Below are positions 26,960 to 35,288 of a DNA stretch of 64,000 bases, piece by piece; position 1 is the stretch's first letter, and every line of letters begins with the position of its first letter. The notes beneath the pieces were generated by a model. That model saw only the letters and a program-made list of their open reading frames with translations. It was not told where the DNA came from and did no database searches. Origin of the DNA: Natronococcus roseus (GTDB lineage: Archaea; Halobacteriota; Halobacteria; Halobacteriales; Natrialbaceae); NCBI RefSeq assembly GCF_043677095.1, contig NZ_JBHLJR010000001.1:310001-374000 (forward strand). The letters are read 5' to 3'. The translations under genes and the position numbers were made by a program.

Positions 26960-29900
26960 CTCGGGTCCGCCCGACGACCCCGACCCACTCGAGCCCCGCG
27001 GCAGCCAGCGGACGGTCATCGAGAGCGACCGGGCCTGCACGTCTGTCGACGCGGGCGCCGGAACGGGGAAGACGACGACGATGCTCATGCGCATCGAGCG
27101 GGCGATCGAACGGGGCGACGTCGACCCCGAGGACGTGCTCGTCGTTACCTTCGCCAACGAGGCCGCCGCGAGCATCCGCGAGGCGGTCGCCGACCGGCTC
27201 GAGCCCGACGTCGCGGCCGCGATCACCGTCTCGACGTACCACTCGCTGTGTCACCGGCTGGTCCGGGAGTACGCCTACTATCTGGGCTATTCACCCGAGT
27301 TCGAGGTGGTGACCGAGCGCAAACGTCGCCGCATCGTCGGCCGGCTCCTCGCCGACCGGGAGTACGCGTTCGCGGCGACCAGCGTCGGCGACGGCTCGCC
27401 GGCCGACCTGGCCGACGCGGTCGACCGCTTCGTGGCGACGATGAGCCGGGAGGACGTCACCCCCGACGACCTCCGGGCGCGGCTTCCCGAAACCCGAACC
27501 CTCGAGCTCTGCCAGGAGTTCGTCCACTGGCTCGAGCGCCGAGCCGAGACGGAGCTCTCCTTCGACAACGAGGCGCTGCGGTACTTCAACCGGGAGGAAC
27601 ACCTCGAGGCGGCCCGCGAGGGGCTCGTCGAGTACGGGACGCTCATCAGCTACTGCCGGGAGAAGATCGCCGAGGGGCCCGCGGCGTTTCGCGAGGACGA
27701 CGTCGTCCGGGACATCGACGCCTACCTGCGGATCCTCCAGCGGTGCGTGACCAACGCCTACGAGGCCCTCGACCTCGACGACCCGACGACGAAACAGCTG
27801 CCGCGAGCGCTGTTCGGCAACCGGATCGGCGGCACGGGAACCGAACGGATCGAGCAGACCCCGTTCGGCCGGCTGAAACACTACGTCGAGTTCCTCCGCC
27901 TGGCCCGTCACTACACCGAGGTGTACGCGGACTACCACGCGACCCTCGAGCGCGAGCGCGCGTTCGACTTCGACGAGCTGGTTCGCACCGCGACCGACCT
28001 GCTGACCGACGATGCGGTCGCCGACGAGATCACCGGCCAGTGGGAGCAGGTCTACTGCGACGAGTTCCAGGACACCGACGCGACGCAGTTCGAGCTCATC
28101 GCCGAACTCACCGGCGGACCCGATCGACCCGACTTGCTCGCGATCGGGGACAAGGACCAGGCAATCTACGGCTGGCGGGGCACCGACCGCCGGGGGCTCG
28201 ACCGACTCGCCGAGCGCTACGACGACCACGCGGGGATCGAACTCGAGCTGAACTTCCGGTCGCGCCAGGAGATCCTCGAGTTGACGAACCGCTGTGCGTA
28301 CGCCGACGGCTCGAAGACGTTGCGCGAGGACGGCCGCGAGCCCGGAACCTACGAGCGCGAAGAGCCCCCGGATCGGGTCGTCAAAGTCGAGAGCGACGAG
28401 ATCGACGACCCGACGGCCGAGCAGGTCGCGACTACCGTCTCGCGGCTGCTCAACGGCGCCTGCGAGAACGTCCCCGAACGTTCGCTCGGGGATCTCGCCG
28501 TGATCGTCCGAACCAACCGCCACGCCCGCCTCGTCGCCGACGAGCTTCGCGACCGACAGATCCCCCACGAGATCTCGGGCTCGCCCCGGGGCGAGATCTC
28601 CCCCGGCGTCCGGACGCTGCTGTCGTACCTTCGGGTGCTGGTCGAGCCCGACGCCGACGTCCACCTCCGGCGGGTGTTGCTCTACCGCTACCGACTCCCC
28701 GAGACCGACCTCGAGACCCTCCAAAAGCGGTCGGGATCGCTGTACGACGCCGTCTTCGACGTCGACACCGACGACCTCGAGGCGACGACCGAACTCGAGC
28801 GGGCCCGCACTCACCTCGAGCGCCTCGCGTCGCTCCGGGACGTCTACCCGCTGTCGGGACTGCTCGCCAGGCTCCGGGAGCTCACCCGTCTCGAGTGGTT
28901 CCTCACGAGCGAGGAGCGACGCCAGCTCGAGCGGATCGACCGCTTCGTCGAGCGTTACGACGCCGAGAGCGTGGTCCGCACCCTCTCGACGGAGTTCGTC
29001 GACGCGCTCGAGTCGACGCTGCGGGGCGGAAGCGCCGAACGCGACAGGGGAACCAGCTCGGACGATCGCGTCGACGTGATGACGGTCCACCAGGCGAAGG
29101 GCCTGGAGTTCGACACCGTTCTCGTCCCCTACCTCTCCGACGAGGAGTGGTGCGTCGAGCACGACTACGCCCGTCGCGCCCGCACCCGGCTGCTCGCGGC
29201 GACCCTCGAGGACGACGTCGCCTCGCCGCTGTGTGCCGATATCGCGGCCGAGACGGTCGGCGAGGAGTGGCGGGTGCTCCACGTCGCGCTCACCCGGGCG
29301 GCGAACCACCTGTTCGTCTTCGGGAGCGAGTACGACTACAACGGCGACGAGGGCGAGCTGGCGGTCTCCACCGCGGACGCCTGCCTCGATCCCGCCATCG
29401 AGTGGTCGGTCGCCGGCGAGCGCATGGAGCTGTGGTCGACCCTATCAGAGAGTTTCGAGTCGGTCCGGGAGACGTATCCCCGTACCGTGGTCGACCGAAC
29501 CGACGAACTCGCCGTCGCGGCCGACGAGCGCCCGGGGACGATCACCTACTACGCCGGCTACGAGGACCGGTCCGTCGAACCCCTCGAGACCCGGGAGGCG
29601 ATCGAGACCGTCCACGAGCTCGGCCGGCTGCTGCGGAACGGAACGCTGCTTACGGCGGCCGACGCCTCGAGCGGGGAGCAGTCGATTCGGGCGCCGAGGG
29701 AACGACGGGCCGGGGCGCTCTCGGCCGAGACGAGCCGGTTCCCCGTCGAGGCGCTCTCGGCCGACGGCCGGCTTCCGGTCGCGATGCGCCACAGCTACAC
29801 GGCCATGGAGAGCTACGAGGCCTGCGCTCGGAAACACTACCTCGAGCACGTCGTGCGGGCGATCGACGATCCGCCGGCCGACGAGGACGGAACCGACGAG

Positions 29901-30560
29901 TCGAGCGTGGCCCCGCGGGTCGTCGGCTCGGTGTTCCACGACGTCGCCGAGGAGGCCTTCCACCGCGGGTACGAGACTCGAGCCGACTGGCGCGAGGCCG
30001 CCGTTCGCCAGCTGACCGCCCGGGACCTGCTCGAACACCGCGAGGCTGTGCTGGCCTGCGTCGATCGGTACTTCGAGGCGACCGCACCGCGGGTCGACTC
30101 GCCGATCGCCGACTGGGAGACGCTCGCGGCGGAGCTGCCGTTCGCCCTCGCTGACGTCGCCGGGATCGACGGCGACGTCGTCGGCTACGTCGATACGGTT
30201 CGGCGACTGCCCGACTCCGCGGGCGGCGGGCTCGCGGTCCTCGACTACAAGGCGACCGCGACCCGGATCGATCCCGGAAAGGCGACTCAGCTCGCACTGT
30301 ACGCCCGTGCCTGCGCCAGCCGATTCGACGAGCCGATCGCGGCCGTCGGCTACGTCTACGTCGGCGGCGTCGACGGCCCGCGGGTCGACCTGTTCGAGCC
30401 CGAGGCGCTGCCGTCCTGGGCGTCGGTCCGCGAGACCCTCGAGGGCGTCGACGACCCGTCCTACCGGGAGACGACGCCCGGGGAGCACTGCCGGCACTGC
30501 GCCCACCGGTCGCTGGGCTGTGCGCCCGCGGAGTATGCCGACCCCGCGGACGACGACTGA
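26952..30560 (+). CDS. UvrD/AddA-like helicase with C-terminal Fe-S PD-(D/E)XK nuclease
   Basis: 1202-residue DNA helicase-nuclease. All SF1A motifs are present: Walker A GAGTGKT (35-41), Ia VVTFANEAAASIREA, II CDEFQDTD, III GDKDQAIYGWRG, IV LNFRSRQEIL, V VMTVHQAKGLEFDTVLVP and VI VLHVALTRAANHLFV. The C-terminal domain has the nuclease set GSVFHDVAEEAF, GYVDTV, VLDYKAT, QLALYA, plus Fe-S Cys in CARKHY and HCRHCAHRSLGC. It should unwind and cut duplex DNA ends, as AddA/RecB do, feeding recombination. It is the last gene of the three-gene overlapping operon. Confidence 0.9.
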   Translation: MDSSGPPDDPDPLEPRGSQRTVIESDRACTSVDAGAGTGKTTTMLMRIERAIERGDVDPEDVLVVTFANEAAASIREAVADRLEPDVAAAITVSTYHSLCHRLVREYAYYLGYSPEFEVVTERKRRRIVGRLLADREYAFAATSVGDGSPADLADAVDRFVATMSREDVTPDDLRARLPETRTLELCQEFVHWLERRAETELSFDNEALRYFNREEHLEAAREGLVEYGTLISYCREKIAEGPAAFREDDVVRDIDAYLRILQRCVTNAYEALDLDDPTTKQLPRALFGNRIGGTGTERIEQTPFGRLKHYVEFLRLARHYTEVYADYHATLERERAFDFDELVRTATDLLTDDAVADEITGQWEQVYCDEFQDTDATQFELIAELTGGPDRPDLLAIGDKDQAIYGWRGTDRRGLDRLAERYDDHAGIELELNFRSRQEILELTNRCAYADGSKTLREDGREPGTYEREEPPDRVVKVESDEIDDPTAEQVATTVSRLLNGACENVPERSLGDLAVIVRTNRHARLVADELRDRQIPHEISGSPRGEISPGVRTLLSYLRVLVEPDADVHLRRVLLYRYRLPETDLETLQKRSGSLYDAVFDVDTDDLEATTELERARTHLERLASLRDVYPLSGLLARLRELTRLEWFLTSEERRQLERIDRFVERYDAESVVRTLSTEFVDALESTLRGGSAERDRGTSSDDRVDVMTVHQAKGLEFDTVLVPYLSDEEWCVEHDYARRARTRLLAATLEDDVASPLCADIAAETVGEEWRVLHVALTRAANHLFVFGSEYDYNGDEGELAVSTADACLDPAIEWSVAGERMELWSTLSESFESVRETYPRTVVDRTDELAVAADERPGTITYYAGYEDRSVEPLETREAIETVHELGRLLRNGTLLTAADASSGEQSIRAPRERRAGALSAETSRFPVEALSADGRLPVAMRHSYTAMESYEACARKHYLEHVVRAIDDPPADEDGTDESSVAPRVVGSVFHDVAEEAFHRGYETRADWREAAVRQLTARDLLEHREAVLACVDRYFEATAPRVDSPIADWETLAAELPFALADVAGIDGDVVGYVDTVRRLPDSAGGGLAVLDYKATATRIDPGKATQLALYARACASRFDEPIAAVGYVYVGGVDGPRVDLFEPEALPSWASVRETLEGVDDPSYRETTPGEHCRHCAHRSLGCAPAEYADPADDD

Positions 30561-30615
30561 ATCCGATCGACCCGCGATCGAACACGTTTATCCGGCGTCG
30601 AGCGAATCCGCCAGC

Positions 30616-31128
30616 ATGATCGAGGCGACGCTGTGTTTCGTCCTTCGGGACGTCGGCGGGACCGAGGAGGTGCTCCTGATCGAGAAGCGACGCGGGCTCG
30701 GCGAGGGCTGGTACAACGGTCCGGGCGGCAAACTCGAGGGCGAGGAGACGCCTCGAGAGTGTGCGGTCAGAGAGACCCGCGAGGAGGTCGGCATCGAGAT
30801 CGATCCCGGCGACCTCGAGAAGGCGGGCGAACTCGACTTCCGCCTCGACGGCGACCGTCACACCCTCTGTCACGTGTTTCGCACCCGCCAGTTTGCAGGC
30901 GAGCCACGTCCCTCCGAGGAGGCCCGTCCGGAGTGGTTCGGGGTCGACGACGTCCCCTACGACCGGATGTGGGAGGACGACCGACTCTGGCTACCTGCAG
31001 TCCTCGAGGGCGGGACGGTCGTCGGCGAGTTCCGGTTCGTCGGCGGCGAACCGCTCGATGAGGCCGAGTTCGCAGGTTACGACCTCGAGCGGGGCGTCGA
31101 CTTCGACGTACCTGACCGCTCCCGGTAG
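30616..31128 (+). CDS. NUDIX hydrolase (8-oxo-dGTPase-like)
   Basis: 170-residue NUDIX enzyme. The box runs GGKLEGEETPRECAVRETRE followed by EVGI, matching Gx5Ex7REUXEEXGU. LCFVLRD at the start and WFGVDDVPYDRMWEDDRLWL resemble MutT/MTH1-type 8-oxo-dGTP diphosphatases that clean the nucleotide pool. It starts 55 nt after the helicase-nuclease and may be cotranscribed, fitting a DNA-maintenance context. The ATG at 30616 gives MIEATLCFVLRD. Confidence 0.9.
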   Translation: MIEATLCFVLRDVGGTEEVLLIEKRRGLGEGWYNGPGGKLEGEETPRECAVRETREEVGIEIDPGDLEKAGELDFRLDGDRHTLCHVFRTRQFAGEPRPSEEARPEWFGVDDVPYDRMWEDDRLWLPAVLEGGTVVGEFRFVGGEPLDEAEFAGYDLERGVDFDVPDRSR

Positions 31129-31208
31129 GGACCGGTTCGCTCGAGTCCCGGCATTGTATCGCAACGGCAACCCACTTTCGACGCCGACGGGTAGCACGTC
31201 CGATCACG

Positions 31209-31436
31209 ATGATTGATGGAACCCGCCGACGGCTGCTCTCGGTTGCGGCTGCCGGAGCGGTCGGCGCGATCGCCGGCTGCGCCGAGGGCGACGAGGAGGA
31301 GGGAGAGGGTGACGAGGACCTCGACGACGCACCGCCCGACGAGACCGAACAGGAAGACGACGACCCGATGGACGACGTCGACGAGGAGACCGAGACCGAC
31401 GAGACCGACGACGATCCGGACGAAGACGGCGAGTAG
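31209..31436 (+). CDS. Tat-lipoprotein with acidic tail, copy 1
   Basis: 75-residue exported lipoprotein. The twin-Arg signal is TRRRLLSVAAAGAVGAIAG with the lipobox Cys at about residue 24. The mature part is almost only Asp/Glu with Pro and Thr. It has no fold-forming core and no recognised function; it may be a charged surface spacer or cation-binding tether. First of three tandem relatives (31209, 31540, 32138). Confidence 0.7.
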   Translation: MIDGTRRRLLSVAAAGAVGAIAGCAEGDEEEGEGDEDLDDAPPDETEQEDDDPMDDVDEETETDETDDDPDEDGE

Positions 31437-31539
31437 CGCTCCTGCCGGGGCGAACGCACCAAACGTGCTCGGCGATCTCAACCCTTCTATTGCAACGTCA
31501 ATACACTTGTCTTACTGGTCAATATCATCTACCGTCGCT

Positions 31540-31965
31540 ATGACTGACACAAGCCGCCGACGGATGCTGGCGATCGCCGCTACCGGCGTAGTTGGTGCGG
31601 TAGCGGGATGTGCCGACGATGATGAAGAGAACGGTGACGACGCCGACGACGGCGTCGACGACGAGAACGGCGTCGACGACACCGAAGACGACGAGATGGA
31701 CGACGACGGGATGGACGATACCGAGGACGACGGTCTCGACGACGAGGACGATCCGGACGGTAACGAGACCGACGACGGGAACGAGACCGACGACGACCTC
31801 GGTGACGAGGACGACGATCTCGACGACGACAACGAGACCGACGGCGAGATGGACGACGCCGGCGAGGCCGGTGGCGAAGCCGTCGACGACGAGGACGGCA
31901 ACGAGACGGTCGAGGAGGACGGCAACGAGACGGCCGACGAAGACGATGGTCTCGGCGACGACTGA
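31540..31965 (+). CDS. Tat-lipoprotein with acidic tail, copy 2
   Basis: 141-residue exported lipoprotein related to copy 1: signal SRRRMLAIAATGVVGAVAG then lipobox Cys, followed by about 115 residues of Asp/Glu/Gly/Asn low complexity. Repeated N-E-T sequons (DGNETDDGNETDD, DGNETVEEDGNETADE) could be N-glycosylated by the AglB system outside the cell. The upstream region attgcaacgtcaatacac is echoed upstream of copy 3. Function unknown. Confidence 0.72.
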   Translation: MTDTSRRRMLAIAATGVVGAVAGCADDDEENGDDADDGVDDENGVDDTEDDEMDDDGMDDTEDDGLDDEDDPDGNETDDGNETDDDLGDEDDDLDDDNETDGEMDDAGEAGGEAVDDEDGNETVEEDGNETADEDDGLGDD

Positions 31966-32137
31966 GGCGGATCGGTAGAGCGGCCGGCGATCGATAGCCG
32001 GCGCTCGTCGGTGCGGATTCTTGCGGTCGGTTACGACTTCGCTCGAGCGTCGCTACGGCGGGGGCCGACCGCAGACGGGAACACACGAGCGTCGACGTTT
32101 CAATAGCAACGTGTATCGCTGTTACTGACGAGTCACA

Positions 32138-32520
32138 AGAATCGACACGACGGTCGATACGGCTCGTCGCCGACTACTCGGCGGTATCGCTATCGGAACA
32201 GTCGTCGCGATCGCTGGCTGTGCGGACGACGATAGCGAGAACAGTGCGGACGGCGCGGGCGATGGAGACGGGAACGGCGCCGAGGGAGTCGATTCCGACG
32301 AGGACGACGACCTGCGGGCGATGAAGACGACGCTGCGGACGTCGAGGATGTCACCGTCGACGAGGACAGCGACGACGACGTCTCTGCCGACGGAAGCATC
32401 GAGGTGCTCGAGGCGGACGTCGAAGTCGACGGCGACGTGAGCGGCGAGACCGTCGAAACCGGGGACGGCGTGGAGGTCGACGGCGAGATCGAAGAGCCGG
32501 CGAGTAGGAAGCGGTCGACG
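32138..32520 (+). pseudogene. Tat-lipoprotein family, copy 3 (broken)
   Basis: A frame without ATG gives a twin-Arg signal (TARRRLLGGIAIGTVVAIAG then Cys) and an acidic tail (ADDDSENSADGAGDGDGNG). Near 32310-32320 the acidic reading moves to another frame (AGDEDDAADVEDVTVDEDSD...VLEADVEVDGDVSGETVE). A missing start codon plus one frameshift make it a pseudogene. The preceding sequence tcaatagcaacgtgtatcgctg resembles that before copy 2, so promoter and gene were duplicated together. Confidence 0.7.
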
Positions 32521-32539
32521 GGTCGTATCCGTTCGGCGA

Positions 32540-33511
32540 CTACGGTTTCAGCAGGACCTTCCCGGAACTCTTGCGATCTTCGATGTACTGGTGGGCGTCC
32601 GCGGCCTCCTCGAGCGGGAACGACTCGCCGACGATCACCTCGAGATCGCCGCTCGCGAGCCCTTCGGTGAGCTCGGGGACGGCCTGCATGATCCGGCTCG
32701 GGTCGTGCATGGCGGCCTGACCGAGGTGGAAGCCCCGGACGCTCTTGTTCTCGAAGAGGAGCCGTCGGTTCTCCGCGCTCGCGGGCTCGCCGCTCGCCAC
32801 GCCGAAGGTGACCATGCGACCGAAGTGTGCCATCGCGTCGAGGCTGCGCTCGAAGACGTCGCCGCCGACCGACTCGAGGACGAGGTCGACGCCCTCGCCG
32901 TCGGTCTCGGCCTCGACGGTCTCGCGGAAGTCGGTCTCGGTGTACTGGATCGGGTGGTCACAACCCAGCTCGGCGGCGAGCTCGAGTTTCTCCTCGCTGC
33001 TCGCCGTGCCGAACACCTCCGCGCCGGCGTTCGACGCCAGCTGGACGGCCGCCGTACCGACCCCGCCCGCGGCGGCCTGGATCAGCACCGATTCGCCCTC
33101 CTCGAGTTCGCCCCACTCGAACAGACAGGAGTGGGCGGTGAGAAACTGGACGGGGAAGCCGGCGGCTTCCTCGAAGCTCATCCCCTCGGGGATCGGGAAC
33201 AGCATCTGGGCGTTCGCGGTGGCGTACTCCGCGTACCCGCCCCGATCGAGCATCGCGACGACGCGATCGCCCTCGTCCAGATCGACATCCTCGGCAGTTG
33301 CATCAACCGTCCCCGCGGCCTCCATGCCGGGAATGTAGGGTGCCTCTGGGCCACCCGGGTAGACGCCGCGTCGCTGCATGACGTCGGCGAAGTTGATCCC
33401 CGCGGCCTCGACCTCGATGCGGACCTCGCCGGCGTCGGGCTCGGGCACGTCCCGGTCGATGACCTCGAGTTCGTCGCTGTCGCCGTACTCCGTTACCTCG
33501 ATGGCCTTCAT
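32540..33511 (-). CDS. Quinone oxidoreductase / zinc-independent MDR
   Basis: 323-residue medium-chain dehydrogenase/reductase of the NADPH:quinone reductase (QOR) group. The start MKAIEVTEYGDSDELEVIDR, GINFADVMQRRGVYPGG, GMEAAGTV, the NADPH motif AAAGGVGTAAVQLA and the C-terminal SSGKVLLKP are characteristic. Structural and catalytic zinc Cys residues are missing, as in QOR. It reduces quinones or enones in the cytosol with NADPH. Convergent with the lipoprotein pseudogene; ATG at 33511. Confidence 0.92.
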   Translation of the reverse strand: MKAIEVTEYGDSDELEVIDRDVPEPDAGEVRIEVEAAGINFADVMQRRGVYPGGPEAPYIPGMEAAGTVDATAEDVDLDEGDRVVAMLDRGGYAEYATANAQMLFPIPEGMSFEEAAGFPVQFLTAHSCLFEWGELEEGESVLIQAAAGGVGTAAVQLASNAGAEVFGTASSEEKLELAAELGCDHPIQYTETDFRETVEAETDGEGVDLVLESVGGDVFERSLDAMAHFGRMVTFGVASGEPASAENRRLLFENKSVRGFHLGQAAMHDPSRIMQAVPELTEGLASGDLEVIVGESFPLEEAADAHQYIEDRKSSGKVLLKP

Positions 33512-33593
33512 AGGTTACCACTCGTAACGAGCGCGTATAAACGTCCGAGAACAGGAAACCGAATGTCGAGCGTTTCTTCGTGACTTCGCGTCC

Positions 33594-35105
33594 CTAGCAG
33601 TCGTCGGCCAGCGGCTCCGGCTCAGCCGGCGGATTCGGCTCGCCCGGCGGGTCGGGATCCGCGGAACCGCTCTTCCTGGGCGCGTACATGACCCACCCTT
33701 CGGCGGGGACGGTGAGTTCGACCGCACAGTCCGGATCGGTCGTGACGTTCGCGCCGTCGCCGGCGTGATCGACCAGCGGCTCGGTCCGCCAGTCGGTCTC
33801 GACGGTCACCGTGCGATCCTCGTCGGCGGTGTTGATCCCGGCCAGCAGGTTCCCCTCGCGCTCGAAGACGTAGACGTCCTCGTCGACGTGGCGATCGATC
33901 ACGTCGCCTCGAGCGAGGGTCCGGGAGACCTCGACGAGCGCCCGGAGGTCCTCGTCCTCGAGTTCCGGTCGGTCCTCGGCACCGCCGCGGTAGAGCATCG
34001 GCATGCCGGCGTACGCGAGGACGAACGCCTCGGCGAGCTCGACGGCTCGTCCCTCGGGCTCGTTCGGTTCGACCTCGGGACCAACCGTATCGTGGTTCTG
34101 GACGAACGTGACGGCGACCTCGGGGTTCTCGTGGACGACGCCACGCGCGGTGGCCTGTGAGAGTTCCTCCATGCTCCCGTCCTCGAAGGCCTCCATGATC
34201 GCGTTGTACAGCGGGAAGTCGAAGACGGTCATCCCGGTGTCGGCGAACTCGAGCAGGTGGTCGACGTCGTCGTCCCAGACCTCGCCGACCCGCCAGAGGT
34301 CGAGTTCGTCGGCCAGCGGGTTGATGTCCTCCTGGAAGTACCACGGCCAGACGTGGGCCGCGGCGTCGATCCGCAGCCCGTCCGCACCGAGGTCGGCGAT
34401 CTTCTCGAGGTAGGCCCGGTGGGCTTCCTGTACGTCCGGATGCTCGACGTCCATCGACGGAAGGTCGAGCAGGTCACACTCGTACATCTCCGCCTCCTCG
34501 CCCTCGAGTTCGCAGTCCCCGAGCGTCCCGTAGTCGTGGAAGTGCTCGTCGGGGTCGAACTGCGGGTACTCGACCTCGCCGTCGGGGCCGTCCGGGTTGG
34601 CCATGTGGTTCAGGACGACGTCGACGATCACGTCGATGTCGTGGTCGTGGGCGGTCTCGATCAGCGAGGCTAACTCGTCCTCGGTGCCGTGGGCGGAGTC
34701 GAAGTCCCGAAGATCGACGGGCTGGTAGCCCAGCGGCGGGTGGGGATCCCGTTCGCGGCCGTAGACGGATTCCTCGCCTTCGCCGTCGTAGAATCCCTCC
34801 TGATCGCCGTAGGTCAGGTCCTCCCAGCTGAGCTTCGAGACGGCGGGCTGGGGGATCCAGATCGCGCTGACGCCCAGGTCGGCGACCCGCTCGAGGTCGG
34901 CCTCGATCTCGGTCCACTCCCGGTGGAAGTACTGGTAGCCGACGCCGTCCTCGGGGGCTGTCGCTCCCTCGGAGCGGGCGGCCGCGGTGGTCGAGCCGAT
35001 CGTTACGCCGCCGAGTGCGACCGCGCCGAGCGCGGCGCTCGAGCGCAGGACGCTCCGTCGGTCGATACCCGCCGAATCGCTGGTGTGGCTGTGATTCCGT
35101 CGCAT
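33594..35105 (-). CDS. Secreted alpha-amylase (GH13)
   Basis: 503-residue starch-degrading enzyme exported by Tat (DRRSVLRSSAALGAVALGG, cut near AAA-RSEG). The TIM barrel is seen by DVVLNHMA (region I), DGLRIDAAAHV (nucleophile Asp, region II), WRVGEVWD (acid/base Glu, region III) and FVQNHDT (Asp, region IV). The C-terminal beta domain ends in a Pro-rich tail (GEPNPPAEPEPL). ATG at 35105. It is divergent from proS across an AT-rich region. Confidence 0.94.
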   Translation of the reverse strand: MRRNHSHTSDSAGIDRRSVLRSSAALGAVALGGVTIGSTTAAARSEGATAPEDGVGYQYFHREWTEIEADLERVADLGVSAIWIPQPAVSKLSWEDLTYGDQEGFYDGEGEESVYGRERDPHPPLGYQPVDLRDFDSAHGTEDELASLIETAHDHDIDVIVDVVLNHMANPDGPDGEVEYPQFDPDEHFHDYGTLGDCELEGEEAEMYECDLLDLPSMDVEHPDVQEAHRAYLEKIADLGADGLRIDAAAHVWPWYFQEDINPLADELDLWRVGEVWDDDVDHLLEFADTGMTVFDFPLYNAIMEAFEDGSMEELSQATARGVVHENPEVAVTFVQNHDTVGPEVEPNEPEGRAVELAEAFVLAYAGMPMLYRGGAEDRPELEDEDLRALVEVSRTLARGDVIDRHVDEDVYVFEREGNLLAGINTADEDRTVTVETDWRTEPLVDHAGDGANVTTDPDCAVELTVPAEGWVMYAPRKSGSADPDPPGEPNPPAEPEPLADDC

Positions 35106-35109
35106 TCAT

Positions 35110-35160
35110 TCTCTGTTATAATCTATGGTGTAATAATACATAATGATTTTAATCCAGTTT
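35110..35160. promoter_or_regulatory. AT-rich promoter region of the amylase gene
   Basis: The stretch ttataatctatggtgtaata followed by atacataatgattttaatcc is the AT-richest upstream DNA of this part of the window. On the minus strand it offers several TATA-like boxes 20-45 nt before the amylase ATG. Low-GC islands like this often mark regulated haloarchaeal promoters. Confidence 0.5.
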
Positions 35161-35288
35161 CGGAGGACAGTTATCAACGGTCGAAATACTTCATCGAACG
35201 AATACGCTCGGTCGAACGAACCGACGCGATCGGCGGCGGGCGGTCCCAAACGGGGCCCATTTATTGCTCCGGTCACGAAGGTGGCGGT

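Noticed and set aside
27248..30154. 968-codon open frame inside the helicase-nuclease gene
   Set aside because: Arg/Pro-rich shadow frame typical of GC-rich haloarchaeal DNA; the other frame has all helicase motifs.
34689..35288. N-terminal extension of proS
   Set aside because: It would cross the amylase promoter and coding start and adds Arg-rich sequence; the ATG at 35289 fits archaeal ProRS.
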